The notes: generated from the sequence alone by a model not told the origin. Numbered from the stretch's first letter, positions 42,838-52,355 are shown. The stretch: DNA of 64,000 nt from Caldilineaceae bacterium (GCA_022821545.1 JAJEDJ010000034.1:62001-126000); one strand, 5' to 3'. A program made the numbers and translations.

Positions 42838-43854
42838 ATGGCATCGGGAAGTCCGATACAGCGGGCTGGTTCGCGAATTTCCGGCGGCGACGGCAGGAAT
42901 CGCCGCAGACTGATTATCCAGTTTCTGTTGGACAATGGACTGTTCATTGCCTTCGTACTGGAACTGATCTTGTTCGCGGTGGCGGCCCCGGATCTCTTCA
43001 TCAGATCGAGAACGTTGGAGGCGATCCTCCGCCTGAGCGGGCCGGCTGGAATCGTGCTGGCCTCGTACACGATTACTCTGATCTCCGGACAGATCGACCT
43101 GTCTACCGCACAGGTCGGAGGCATGGCCTCCCTCATGTTTGCGGCCGTTTTCCAGCTGCTGGAGTGGCCGCTCGGCGTTGCGCTTGCCCTCACTGTGGTG
43201 CTGACGATTGCCGTCGGCCTGCTGAGCAGCTACCTTATCAAGCAGGGCATTCCCTCATTTGTCTCCACACTGGCCGTCGGCGTCGTCTGCGGGGGAATCG
43301 GCTTCCTTATCATTAACCTGACCAATCAGCCGGGCATGATCAGGTTGGTACGACCGCCGTTGCGCGACATTGCCAATTTCGAAGTCATTGGCGTCCCGTT
43401 TGTCATTCCGCTGATGTTTGTCGCTTACGCCGTCGGCTGGGTCGTATTGAACCAGACCCGGTTCGGTGCCCACATCTATGCCATGGGCGGGAATCCGGCC
43501 GCGGCGGCTCTCAACGGCATCAATGCCATCCGGATTGCGCGGATTGTGTTGGTTGTGAATGCGGTCATCACCGGCATGGCCGGGATTCTCATTGCAGGCC
43601 GCCAGCTGGCCGCCCAACCGGGCGTCGAGGGCCTGGGTCAGTCGCTGACAGCCGCGCTCTTCGCCGGTGTGGCGCTGTCCGGGGGCAGCGGCAAGATTGA
43701 GCGAACGCTGATCGGTCTCCTGTTCTTGTCTACATTGACGATAGGATTGGGCATCCTCAACGTTGCGGCTCCGGTGCGGCAGCTGATTTTCGGGTCAGCG
43801 TTTGTTTTCGCCATTCTGCTGGACAGTATCCGCCAGCAGTTGGCAACACGATAG
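42838..43854 (+). CDS. Sugar ABC transporter permease (RbsC/FrcC family)
   Basis: 338 residues with about 8-10 membrane segments. Family signals include IVLASYTITLISGQIDLSTAQVGGMA (the RbsC-type G-x-D-L-S motif) and THFGAHIYAMGGNP-like QTRFGAHIYAMGGNPAAAAL, followed by ALFAGVALSGGSGKIERTL. It forms a channel half with the next permease. Start at ATG 42838; the preceding 30 bp follow a tandem repeat. Confidence 0.88.
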   Translation: MASGSPIQRAGSRISGGDGRNRRRLIIQFLLDNGLFIAFVLELILFAVAAPDLFIRSRTLEAILRLSGPAGIVLASYTITLISGQIDLSTAQVGGMASLMFAAVFQLLEWPLGVALALTVVLTIAVGLLSSYLIKQGIPSFVSTLAVGVVCGGIGFLIINLTNQPGMIRLVRPPLRDIANFEVIGVPFVIPLMFVAYAVGWVVLNQTRFGAHIYAMGGNPAAAALNGINAIRIARIVLVVNAVITGMAGILIAGRQLAAQPGVEGLGQSLTAALFAGVALSGGSGKIERTLIGLLFLSTLTIGLGILNVAAPVRQLIFGSAFVFAILLDSIRQQLATR

Positions 43855-43865
43855 GGGACGGGCAG

Positions 43866-44861
43866 GTGTTGGGTCGACTCACCCAGGGCGAACTGGCGAT
43901 AAAGGGGCGGAGGCGGGAGCAGCTCCTGTTCATGATGGACAACGGCATCTATGTCGTAACCGTCCTCTTGTTCATCGTCTTTGTCTTTCTTGCGCCCTAC
44001 TTCTTCACCCCCCGCAACCTTGTCAACATTCTGATCAGTGCGTCGCTGGCCGGCATCGTTACGGCGGGCTACACCGTGGCGATTCTGGCTGGGCAGATCG
44101 ACACGTCGACGCAGGGTGTCCTTGCGGTCGCAACGGTAACGACGGCCCTCCTGTTCGAAGAATTGGGCTTCTCGCTCCCCATGACGGTGATTTTCGCGCT
44201 CCTGGCCGGCATCGCCGCTGGGCTTTTCAACGGGCTGATAGTTGTCAACGGGAAAATCGTTGCCTTCGTTGCAACGCTGGCCACGCAGGGAGTGATGCTG
44301 GCGATCGCTCTGTTTCTCAGCGGAGGCCAGACTATAACGATCGCCCGTGAGGGGCTGCAGGAGGCGGTTTTCATACGCGTGTTCGGGATCCCCTCCTCTG
44401 TCTGGATCATGTTCCTCTGCTATATCGTCGGCTACGTCTTGCTAACCCAGACAAAGTTGGGCGCTCACATTTACGCCACCGGGGCCGACTATCGAGCCTC
44501 GCTCCTGAGCGGCGTTCCAGTAGATCGCGTGATCCGAATCGCCCTCGTGATTTCGGCCCTGACCGCGGCGCTGACTGCCGTCCTGGTAACGGCCAGAGCG
44601 AAGCAGTCAGCCATGTTTGGGTTGGCCATAGCCGGCAGCGTGGATTTCGTCACGGCTCTCACGGCCGTGCTGCTGGGCGGATTCAGCCTTTTTGGCGGGG
44701 TTGGGCGCATCGAAAGAAATCTTGTAGCCGTCCTGTTTCTGACGATTCTGGGCAACGGTCTGCAGCTGATGAATGTGCCTACCGGAATCATTCTGATTGT
44801 CCGTGGTTTTGCGCTGGTCCTGGCCGTCATCCTCAGTGTGCTGCGGGCGCGCATGACCTGA
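43866..44861 (+). CDS. Sugar ABC transporter permease (RbsC/FrcC family), second copy
   Basis: 331 residues, 11 bp after the first permease, start GTG at 43866. It carries GIVTAGYTVAILAGQIDTSTQGVLA, TKLGAHIYATGADYRASLLSGVPVDR and AVLLGGFSLFGGVGRIERN. It is related to the first permease over its whole length but clearly diverged, so the importer probably has a heterodimeric channel instead of the usual RbsC homodimer. Confidence 0.86.
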   Translation: MLGRLTQGELAIKGRRREQLLFMMDNGIYVVTVLLFIVFVFLAPYFFTPRNLVNILISASLAGIVTAGYTVAILAGQIDTSTQGVLAVATVTTALLFEELGFSLPMTVIFALLAGIAAGLFNGLIVVNGKIVAFVATLATQGVMLAIALFLSGGQTITIAREGLQEAVFIRVFGIPSSVWIMFLCYIVGYVLLTQTKLGAHIYATGADYRASLLSGVPVDRVIRIALVISALTAALTAVLVTARAKQSAMFGLAIAGSVDFVTALTAVLLGGFSLFGGVGRIERNLVAVLFLTILGNGLQLMNVPTGIILIVRGFALVLAVILSVLRARMT

Positions 44862-44895
44862 ATCCTGGTTGCTGACGTCGAATTCGGAGTAGCGT

Positions 44896-45645
44896 ATGGC
44901 GAGTGACGAAGTAATTCTGGAGACGATCGATCTGGACAAGTCGTTCGGCGCAGTGCATGCCGTTCGAACGGTCAGTTGGAAGGTATACGCAGGGCGCGTA
45001 AACGCCCTCGTCGGCGATAACGGCGCCGGTAAGTCCACTCTGATCAAATTGATCAGCGGGGCCTTGCAACCGAACGCCGGGGGATTTCGAGTGCGCGGCC
45101 AGGAGACCCGCATCGGAGGGCCTGCCGGAGCGTTCGGACTTGGCATCGCCGCCGTCTACCAGGACTTGGCGCTGGTCGAAAACCGCGACGTGGTGATGAA
45201 CATGTTTCTCGGCAGTGAATTGACCCGCGGGCCGGGGCAGATCTTTCTCGATCACAAGGGCATGCTGCGGCAGGCGCACGAGGTGCTCGACGACATCCAC
45301 GCCCGCATTCCCAATGTTCGTGAAATGGTTCGCAACCTCTCCGGCGGCCAGCGTCAGGCGGTCGCGGTCGGCCGCGCCTTGATCCGCGGTGGCGAAATCA
45401 TCATAATGGACGAGCCGACGGCTGCATTGGGCGTGGAGCAGACCCAGGAAGTCCTGCAGCTCATCGACACGTTGCGGGCCCAGGGCAAGACGATTATTCT
45501 CATCAGCCACAACATTCAACAGGTCTTCGAAATCGCCGATTTCATTTCAGTCATGTTTCACGGAGAGCTAATTGGGACGCGTCCCAGGGATGAGGCGACC
45601 GAGGCCGATGTCGTCGCTATGATTATGGGAAAACGCTCCCCATAG
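44896..45645 (+). CDS. Sugar ABC transporter ATP-binding protein (single-domain, FrcA type)
   Basis: 249 residues with one ATPase domain, not the double domain of RbsA/XylG. Walker A GDNGAGKST, signature NLSGGQRQAVAVGRALIRGG, Walker B IIMDEPTAALGVEQT and switch region LISHNIQQVFEIAD are complete. MASDEVILETIDLDKSFGAVHAV is the usual start. It works as a homodimer below the two permeases. The order binding protein, two permeases, ATPase makes the importer complete. Confidence 0.9.
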   Translation: MASDEVILETIDLDKSFGAVHAVRTVSWKVYAGRVNALVGDNGAGKSTLIKLISGALQPNAGGFRVRGQETRIGGPAGAFGLGIAAVYQDLALVENRDVVMNMFLGSELTRGPGQIFLDHKGMLRQAHEVLDDIHARIPNVREMVRNLSGGQRQAVAVGRALIRGGEIIIMDEPTAALGVEQTQEVLQLIDTLRAQGKTIILISHNIQQVFEIADFISVMFHGELIGTRPRDEATEADVVAMIMGKRSP

Positions 45646-45666
45646 CATGTAGGCTTCGAGGCGGCC

Positions 45667-48636
45667 ATGTTGAGGCGAATGTGGGCAAACTTCTCCAGGC
45701 GAATCGGCCCTGCTCTCAGTCCCGTTCTGCTGGCCGCCAAGCGACTGAAAGCCGAAGCCTGGCTGGCAGCGGCAATCTCAATCGGGCTCCTGGCCGCCGT
45801 CGCCTTCACCACCAGCATTCCCACATACAGCAACGCCGTATATGTCCGTCTGTTGCGCAAAGAGTTACACGAAAAAACCAAGAACTACCCTCCCTTCTCA
45901 TTCATGTTTCACTTTCTCGGAGCCAAACATGGCTACGCCGAATGGGATGAACTTCGGTCTGTAGACAGTTTCCTGACGAAACAGGCGGCAGGCGATTTGG
46001 GGCTGCCCCGCATCGTCGACGTCCGGTTCTTCCAGACAGTGCCCTTCTCCATTTTTCCCCGGGACTCAGAGACAAGAGCGATAGCGCACTCACCCACCGC
46101 AGATCTGAGTTTCGCCTTTCAGAGTGACCTCGAACGGAAGATAACAATACTGGAAGGTCGGTTCCCTGCAGGCGGGGGTCTGTTTTCGAGCCGCACCGAT
46201 CCTGTCGAGGTCATCATTAACGTCAGTCTGGCCGAAAAGATGGGCTGGCAGGTCGGCGAGACATTCGTCGCCCTATCGAAAGTGAGTGCTGACTCCGAAG
46301 ATCTCCCGGACCAGATCCCCTTCCTGGTCGTGGGCGTCTGGCAGATGGCGGACCGGCGCGATGAGTACTGGTTCTATAACCCTTTCGCCCTCATCAGAAG
46401 TCAGCTGCTTGTGTCGGAGGAGACTTTCTCCAGGCGGATAGGCGCCTTCCTGAAAGGAGAAATCGCAGTCGGCGCCTGGTACATGGTCCTCGACGGCGAA
46501 CAGTTTGAAGTCCGAGAGGCCGGCGCGTTTCTGGAGAGGCTGCGGCGAGTCGAGCAGCGGGCGGCCGCCCTACTGACCGGTACATCTCTGCTTGTTGCGC
46601 CCAGCAGCTCCGGACTGCAACGGTATCAGCGGGCTGCCCAGGCAATGACGCAATCCCTGTTTGTCATCGCGCTGCCGATTTTCGGTTCGATCGCGGCCTA
46701 TCTCTGGCTTGTGTCCGGCGTATACGTGGAGAGGCGGCGAGCGGAGATTTCACTGTTGCGCAGTCGCGGCGCGTCGGCAAGCCAGATTGCCGTCATGGTC
46801 GTGTTGGAGGCGCTGGTAATGGGCGGGATCGCCTGGGCCGGCGGCGTGCCGGTCGGCAGCAGAGTAGCCCAGGTTATCGACAGGACGCAAGGATTTCTTG
46901 AATTCGGCGGAGCGTCCTCATCCCCCATGACGATCACCCCGTCGGTCGAGCGCATCGCCATTCTTACGGTCGGGTTAGCGCTTCTCTTCATATTGGTACC
47001 TACATTGGGCGCGACCCGCCACACGCTGGCCTCCTACCGGCGAGAGCGCGCCCGCGGCCGCTGGAAATGGCGGCACGGTTTGGGCCTCGACCTGCTCATC
47101 TTTCTTGCCGCCGGCTACGGCATGTACAGGCTCCGCAGCGAGGGCGGCCTCGTATCGCTGGGAACGGACGACGCTGAGGCCGTCGGACCAGTGCTCGATC
47201 CTCTGCTCTTTATCACTCCGGTTCTCTGGCTGCTTGGATTCGCGCTGTTGGGTGTGCGCTTTCTGACGCCCCTCATGCTGACGATATCCTGGATCTCCAG
47301 GCGGCTGGAAGGACTGGGGCTGCTGCTCGCAGTGCGCCGGCTGGCCCGTTCAACGGGCAGCTACCGCATCCCTCTGCTGCTTCTCATACTGACGCTCAGT
47401 TTGGCAGTGTTCACGGCTTCGCTGGCCCAGTCGATGAGCAGACAGATCGTTGCCGAAATCCGTTACCGCTTCGGGGCCGATATGCGATTGACGGAAGTGG
47501 GAGAAAGCATAGAGATCGATCCCCTGGGGCTCTCGTCCGCAAGCAACGCCGAAAATGCCGATTCAGAAGACATTCAGCAGGAATCGACGTCCGCGCAAGG
47601 ATACACTTCGTGGTCCTTTCTGCCTCTCGCTGAACACCGCAATGCCCCAGGCGTGCAGGCTGTTGCAAGAGTTGGGAGATACAAAGCGCTCGCCGAGGTG
47701 GGGCAGTGGAAACAGGAAGGCCGCTTTATGGGGATTGACCGGACAGACTTTCCCGAAGTCGTCTTCTGGCGAACTGACTTTGCGCGCAGCAGCCTGGGTT
47801 CGCTGATGAATGCCCTGGCGCTGGCGCCGAACGGCGTTCTGGTCCCCAACAGCTTCTTGCGTCGGATGGCTCTCAAACAAGGAGACAGTCTGCGAGTCGT
47901 AGTGTCGATCCCCGAGCAGCGGAAGGAGCTGACGTGGGTGGAGACCCCGATCGACTTCCAGATCGTCGGCAGCTTCGATAGGTTTCCATCCTGGGAACCT
48001 GAACAAGGGCCTGCCATTGTGGGCAACCTGGATTTCGTATTTGCGAACGCGGGAGGACAGTTTCCCTTCGATGTCTGGTTGAGGACCGATCCCGATCCGG
48101 ATTACCTGCTGATCGAACGGGAGCTGAAAGATAAGGGCTTTCGCATACTGGGTTGGGAAGCGCCTGGCCCCCTGGTTTTGCAGGCGCTGCGCCGACCCGA
48201 ATTTCAGGGTGTCGTTGGCCTGCTCTCTATCGGCTTCGTTGCCTGCACGTTGCTGACCATACTGGGATTTGCCCTTTTCACCGTGTCGTCGTTCCGTGAT
48301 CGGGCAATCGAGACTGGTGTCTTGCGCGCCCTTGGGTTCACGCCCCAGGAGGTCATTTCGCTTATGGGATGGGAGTTGACCGTCCTGCTCCTGTTTGGTC
48401 TGACAGTGGGTACGGGGATCGGCATCTGGACAAGCGGCGTTTTCATTCCCCTTCTGCAGACCGGCATCGACCCCATGCCGACGCTTCTGCCTCTGGCCCC
48501 GCAGATCGCCTGGCCCCGCGTTTACCAGGTCTACCTGATACTGGGGATTCTTTACATCTGCTCCACGGCTTTACTGACAATCTCACTGATGCGATCGCAA
48601 GTTACGCAGGCCATCAAAATGGGTGAGACGGTCTGA
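45667..48636 (+). CDS. Large FtsX-like ABC permease
   Basis: 989 residues. Membrane segments occur near 32-50, in the middle (about 330-350, 375-400, 430-450, 470-490, 530-560, 580-600) and at the C-terminus (about 860-890, 910-940, 960-980). The FtsX-type signatures are VYVERRRAEISLLRSRGASASQIAVMVVLEAL and, at the end, VSSFRDRAIETGVLRALGFTPQEVISLMGWEL; two such units suggest a duplicated MacB/LolC-type core with large external domains. No ATPase gene of the matching type is adjacent; the preceding ATPase at 44896 belongs to the sugar importer. The gene starts 21 bp after that operon. Function (lipoprotein, lipid or peptide transport) is unknown. Confidence 0.82.
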   Translation: MLRRMWANFSRRIGPALSPVLLAAKRLKAEAWLAAAISIGLLAAVAFTTSIPTYSNAVYVRLLRKELHEKTKNYPPFSFMFHFLGAKHGYAEWDELRSVDSFLTKQAAGDLGLPRIVDVRFFQTVPFSIFPRDSETRAIAHSPTADLSFAFQSDLERKITILEGRFPAGGGLFSSRTDPVEVIINVSLAEKMGWQVGETFVALSKVSADSEDLPDQIPFLVVGVWQMADRRDEYWFYNPFALIRSQLLVSEETFSRRIGAFLKGEIAVGAWYMVLDGEQFEVREAGAFLERLRRVEQRAAALLTGTSLLVAPSSSGLQRYQRAAQAMTQSLFVIALPIFGSIAAYLWLVSGVYVERRRAEISLLRSRGASASQIAVMVVLEALVMGGIAWAGGVPVGSRVAQVIDRTQGFLEFGGASSSPMTITPSVERIAILTVGLALLFILVPTLGATRHTLASYRRERARGRWKWRHGLGLDLLIFLAAGYGMYRLRSEGGLVSLGTDDAEAVGPVLDPLLFITPVLWLLGFALLGVRFLTPLMLTISWISRRLEGLGLLLAVRRLARSTGSYRIPLLLLILTLSLAVFTASLAQSMSRQIVAEIRYRFGADMRLTEVGESIEIDPLGLSSASNAENADSEDIQQESTSAQGYTSWSFLPLAEHRNAPGVQAVARVGRYKALAEVGQWKQEGRFMGIDRTDFPEVVFWRTDFARSSLGSLMNALALAPNGVLVPNSFLRRMALKQGDSLRVVVSIPEQRKELTWVETPIDFQIVGSFDRFPSWEPEQGPAIVGNLDFVFANAGGQFPFDVWLRTDPDPDYLLIERELKDKGFRILGWEAPGPLVLQALRRPEFQGVVGLLSIGFVACTLLTILGFALFTVSSFRDRAIETGVLRALGFTPQEVISLMGWELTVLLLFGLTVGTGIGIWTSGVFIPLLQTGIDPMPTLLPLAPQIAWPRVYQVYLILGILYICSTALLTISLMRSQVTQAIKMGETV

Positions 48637-48756
48637 CGGCTGTTTCAACTTTCGGGAAGCCGCTTCGGTCTGAGAATGTCCGCAAGCGGAACGGCCCCTT
48701 TTGCCGGGAAAACGTCGGAAACTCAGTTGAACCGTACCCTCTGAAGAACAACTACA

Positions 48757-49752
48757 ATGCAAGAAACTGAAATTCAGACACCCGCCCGCCTTCACTTCGG
48801 CCTTCTTGACCTGCACGGCGGTCTGGGCAGAATTGATGGCGGCATCGGCCTGGCTCTCGAACAACCCAGGACCGTCATTTCCGTCAAACGCAACCCGGAG
48901 TGTGAGGCGTTCTGCCCCCTGGATCCGGGATTCGAAAGTCGCCTGGAGGCAGCCATTCGCGCTGTCTGCGGTCACTATGGCTTGCCGGGTGTTGCTGTTT
49001 CCGTCAAGGAAAGGGCGCGGCCCCACTCAGGCCTTGGCAGCGCCTCGCAAACGCTTGTAGGCGCTGGAATTGCCATATGCGCGCTTCACGGTTTCAGACC
49101 GCCTGCAGCCGAAATCGCTGGTCTGGTCGGGCGGGGTGGGACCTCCGGCATTGGCATTGGGGCGATCGAGCACGGCGGCTTCATATTGGATGGAGGGCAC
49201 CGTTTTCGGCGGGGCGAGGGAAGCAAGTCCGGGTTCTCGCCCTCGTCAGCGTCTGTCGGTGTGCCGCCGCCGCCTCTGTTGGCACGCTATGAGTTTCCTC
49301 CTTGGGACATACTGATCGTCATTCCCCGGGGGGAAGGCGCAAGCGGAAACCGCGAGCGGGACCTGTTTGAGGAGGCCTGCCCGGTTCCGGCCGCGGACGT
49401 GGAGAAGATGTGCCGGATTCTTCTGTCGCAGATGCTGCCTGCCGTTGTGGAAGCGGACCTGCCTACTTTCGGGGCGGCGATGGAGGCCTACCAACGCTAT
49501 GGATTCAAGGTGATTGAAGTGGAGACGCAGAGTCCCCTTCTCGCGGAGTGCTCCGAATTCCTGCGTTCAGGCGGAGGCCTGGGCGTCGGCATGAGCAGTT
49601 GGGGTCCAACCCTCTATGCCTTCGGAGAAGACCTCTCGTCTCTTCGCGACGATTCTGAACGGTGGTTGGCGTCCAACGGCGGGGGCCAGGTCATCTTGAC
49701 CAGGGCAAACAACACCGGATACAAGATCCTGAATGGATCGGGAGACGCCTGA
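48757..49752 (+). CDS. Beta-ribofuranosylaminobenzene 5'-phosphate synthase-like protein (GHMP superfamily)
   Basis: 331 residues. Start TPARLHFGLLDLHGGLGRIDGGIGLAL and the GHMP motif HSGLGSASQT (90-99) agree with beta-RFAP synthases, as does GRGGTSGIGIGAIEHGG near 125-141. In archaea and some bacteria the enzyme joins p-aminobenzoate or 4-hydroxybenzoate with PRPP to start the methanopterin side chain. In bacteria it is mostly known from H4MPT-using methylotrophs and some Planctomycetes; here no other H4MPT gene is visible. An insert FRRGEGSKSGFSPSSASVG (about 150-168) is unusual. The TrpF-like gene starts 100 bp downstream; both families handle aminobenzoate ribosides. Confidence 0.85.
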   Translation: MQETEIQTPARLHFGLLDLHGGLGRIDGGIGLALEQPRTVISVKRNPECEAFCPLDPGFESRLEAAIRAVCGHYGLPGVAVSVKERARPHSGLGSASQTLVGAGIAICALHGFRPPAAEIAGLVGRGGTSGIGIGAIEHGGFILDGGHRFRRGEGSKSGFSPSSASVGVPPPPLLARYEFPPWDILIVIPRGEGASGNRERDLFEEACPVPAADVEKMCRILLSQMLPAVVEADLPTFGAAMEAYQRYGFKVIEVETQSPLLAECSEFLRSGGGLGVGMSSWGPTLYAFGEDLSSLRDDSERWLASNGGGQVILTRANNTGYKILNGSGDA

Positions 49753-49852
49753 AGACTGCAGGACGGCAAGCGCAGTGTGTCAAAAGCCTGCCGCAATTGT
49801 ATGGGACGGGAAGGCACTCCGTGAGGAGTCCGGCGAAAGCGGAGCGAAAGAG

Positions 49853-50506
49853 ATGACGGTCCTCAAACTATGCGGCACGACAAACGCGGCCGATGCTCGA
49901 CTGGCCCGTGGAGCAGATTTCTGCGGTATGCTGGTTGGCGTGGATTGGTCGGAACGGAGCCTGACATTGGAGCAGGCCGGGCAGGTGGCAGAGGCTTCTG
50001 GCACAAGGAACGTCATCTTGCTCTGTAATCCGAGCGCGGCGTTTGCTGAGGAAGTAGCCAGGGCCCTGCGCCCTTACGCCTTGCAGCTTCTCTGCCATGA
50101 ACGACCGGCGCTTGTTTCGGTGTTGAAGGAACTGTTGTCTTGTGAGATTTGGAAGACTGTTCATCTGCCGTTGCCGGACGGGCAGGCCGCGCCCGAGGCG
50201 TATGCCGAAGCCGGCGCAGATGCCCTTCTGGTGGATTCTGTTGACCTGAGCGAGGGCTTTGAGCGGCTGGGGGGAACCGGGAAAGTGGGCGACTGGGCCG
50301 CGGTTGCTGCGCTGAAAGAGAAGATCGACATTCCCGTTTTTCTGGCAGGAGGGATCGGTCCGGAAAACGTCGCCGACGCGGTCCGAACGGTACGGCCCTA
50401 CGGAATTGACCTGTGCAGCGGTGTGGAGATGCGGCGGGGACGACGGGACCCCGAGAAAGTTAAGAGGCTGGTGCGCAGCTTTCGGCAGGCGGTGGCGGAA
50501 GTTTAA
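49853..50506 (+). CDS. Phosphoribosylanthranilate isomerase-like (TrpF family)
   Basis: 217 residues from the ATG at 49853 (GGAG 8 nt upstream); the frame is open further but overlaps the previous gene with no similarity. The (beta/alpha)8 fold of TrpF is recognised by KLCGTT (C7, catalytic base region), GADALLVDSV (D128, likely general acid) and VFLAGGIGPENVADAV then GIDLCSGVEMRRG. Deviations: the usual SPR after GFVF is SERS, and QLHG is QLLCHE. A tryptophan-pathway role is possible, but no other trp gene is near, and the diverged binding loops and position after a beta-RFAP synthase homologue allow another phosphoribosyl-aryl substrate. Stop codon overlaps the convergent hydrolase stop (TTAA at 50503-50506). 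Confidence 0.75.
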   Translation: MTVLKLCGTTNAADARLARGADFCGMLVGVDWSERSLTLEQAGQVAEASGTRNVILLCNPSAAFAEEVARALRPYALQLLCHERPALVSVLKELLSCEIWKTVHLPLPDGQAAPEAYAEAGADALLVDSVDLSEGFERLGGTGKVGDWAAVAALKEKIDIPVFLAGGIGPENVADAVRTVRPYGIDLCSGVEMRRGRRDPEKVKRLVRSFRQAVAEV

Positions 50507-51315
50507 TTCTGCTGTTGCAGTTCAAAACCTTCGCCGGAAGTCCGCCGCGCTAATGGTGCGCGGCCTGCCATGTCGGGGAAGGTAGGATCGGGGAGACCCT
50601 CGCCTTCGGCCAAGAGTTGCTCTGCAATTGCTCGCATCCCGTGCTGGCTGGTTATCAGCGCCTGGTGTCGAAGCGTCCACACTGCCAAGTTTCGAGCAAA
50701 GGGCATCCGAGAGCTGTGAGGCGGCAGAATCATGAGGTCGAAGGGGCTCCAAATGGAAACGAACGGAATGCTGGCGAGGCTATCGGCGTCGGCATTCAGA
50801 TCCTGAAGGAATGGACTGTTGGGACGCAGTTGTACGGCTCCGGGTAGACTGCTGGCGAACGCCATCATCGTGCCGTAGTGGGGCGCGGCTACGGTTAGCA
50901 GGCGACTGGTCCGGGCCAGTCCTCCCAAGCGCTGAATATAGTAGCGTGCTACGATGCCGCCAAGGCTGAACGCGACGAAGTCCAGTTTCTGATGCGAAAT
51001 AAAGCTTCTGTCAATGAAATCTGCCAGCTGTTGGGCAAGCGTTTCCAGTGGAACGCTGCAATCGCTTGGCGCTAGTGTTACCGCATGGGGCTCCAGCCCC
51101 AGGTCGGACAGGTATGAGGCTAGAGGGCTGAAGACCGATGCTTCATCCTTATAGCCGTGAACCAGAACAGTGCGGTTCCGACGCTGCTGTTCTAGGGGAG
51201 AAAATGGTGGTGACGGTACCGCTTCCTCGAAGCTTTGACCCGCGGGCGGCAGTTCCCATACGGACTGGGCGGCGTTCTGGTACTGCTGCCACAAGCGGTT
51301 GCGAATCTGCGACAT
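50503..51315 (-). CDS. Alpha/beta hydrolase (lipase/PGAP1-like)
   Basis: 270 residues without signal peptide. The oxyanion region is VLVHGYKDEASVFSPLASYL, and the nucleophile elbow is DFVAFSLGGIVARYYIQ, typical of lipases and lactonizing esterases. A His in LITSQHGM near the C-terminus can complete the triad; the acidic residue is probably the Asp in SIWSPFDLMI. Substrate is unknown. Upstream (51378-51393) is a short palindrome TTTCAG-GAAG-CTGAAA. It is convergent with the TrpF-like gene, sharing the TTAA stop region. Confidence 0.82.
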   Translation of the reverse strand: MSQIRNRLWQQYQNAAQSVWELPPAGQSFEEAVPSPPFSPLEQQRRNRTVLVHGYKDEASVFSPLASYLSDLGLEPHAVTLAPSDCSVPLETLAQQLADFIDRSFISHQKLDFVAFSLGGIVARYYIQRLGGLARTSRLLTVAAPHYGTMMAFASSLPGAVQLRPNSPFLQDLNADADSLASIPFVSIWSPFDLMILPPHSSRMPFARNLAVWTLRHQALITSQHGMRAIAEQLLAEGEGLPDPTFPDMAGRAPLARRTSGEGFELQQQN

Positions 51316-51585
51316 TTTGATTGCTGCTCCTTTGGAATTTGACTGTCCTGTGCTGAACTTCTACTGTATCATAGTTCTTTCAGGAAGCTGAAACAGCCGA
51401 TTTCCCTGCGATTCCTCGGGAGCGGGTCTTTAGCATTTCCTCTCTATCGGTTAGAATACGAGCCTGACCAACTGCAGCAAAGGAATCCGCGTCAGGTAGA
51501 AAGAGACATCGTTCACCCCCCGCTTTTTTGCGGCGAGGCCAAATATCCAGGAGTTCGAGAAAACAGACTTTAGGGAGGAAATATA

Positions 51586-52050
51586 ATGACTGAACTCACA
51601 GCCGGCTCCCCCGCCCCAACCTTCGAGGCAAAGACCGACAGCGGCGACACAGTCAATCTTGCCGACTATCGTGGACGCAAAGTCGTACTCTACTTTTATC
51701 CCAAGGACGACACGCCGGGTTGTACAACGCAATCCTGCGGATTCCGTGACATACATGCGGAGTTTGAGGAGAAGAATGCAGTCGTCTTCGGCATCAGCCC
51801 CGACGGACAGGAAAGCCACGAAAAGTTTCGGACAAAGTTCGATCTGCCCTTTACACTATTGGTGGATGAGGACCACTCAATAGCCGAAGCCTACGGCGTT
51901 TGGGGCGAACGAAAGATGTACGGACGCACCTTCATGGGAATCAATCGGAGTCACTTTGTCATCGACGAACGAGGTGACCTGATCGAGGCTTCATACAGCG
52001 TTGCACCTGCCGACAGTCCGACCGGCGCGCTCTTGTCAGTGTCGCAGTAG
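51586..52050 (+). CDS. bcp: Thioredoxin-dependent peroxiredoxin (Bcp/PrxQ)
   Basis: 154 residues, with GGGAGGA just before the ATG. The motif YPKDDTPGCTTQSCGFRD gives peroxidatic C46 and resolving C51, the atypical 2-Cys pattern of PrxQ. VFGISPDGQESHEKF and FMGINRSHFVIDERG are further family marks. The enzyme reduces hydrogen peroxide and organic peroxides using thioredoxin. Its promoter region includes TAGAAT near 51450. Confidence 0.94.
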   Translation: MTELTAGSPAPTFEAKTDSGDTVNLADYRGRKVVLYFYPKDDTPGCTTQSCGFRDIHAEFEEKNAVVFGISPDGQESHEKFRTKFDLPFTLLVDEDHSIAEAYGVWGERKMYGRTFMGINRSHFVIDERGDLIEASYSVAPADSPTGALLSVSQ

Positions 52051-52163
52051 CAAGTGGGGCTCGCTGTGAAGGCGGACAGGTGGCCTTGGTCCCGTTTCGG
52101 CGCCGCATTCCTGGCGACCCCTCTACGGCGGCTGAACCCGGCGGCCGGATCCTGCGGTATCCC

Positions 52164-52355
52164 TCAACCGCCGTAGACCCTCCACAGGCCGTACGCAAAA
52201 TAGATGGCGACGACGATCACCAACAGGGTCAGGATCGTATCCCACTGATTCCGAATTCGCTTGATCTCTGACCAGAATGTTTTCGGCTTTATCAGGAAGA
52301 TAAAGACGAAAAGGACGATCAGGAGGAGTACCAGCGGTATTCGTCGGAAGGTCAC
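52164..52355 (-). CDS. Small two-segment membrane protein
   Basis: 63 residues starting with GTG at 52355. Two hydrophobic segments (about 6-22 and 42-58) flank a charged loop KTFWSEIKRIRNQWDT. No ribosome site is seen, and only 25 bp separate it from the divergent gene at 52381, so transcription from a shared promoter is tight. I do not recognise the family; the amphipathic charge pattern makes a real protein more likely than chance. Confidence 0.55.
   Translation of the reverse strand: MTFRRIPLVLLLIVLFVFIFLIKPKTFWSEIKRIRNQWDTILTLLVIVVAIYFAYGLWRVYGG

Noticed and set aside
51516-51532. CCGC-TTTTTT-GCGG as a terminator upstream of bcp
   Set aside because: Stem of only 4 bp with the T-run in the loop.
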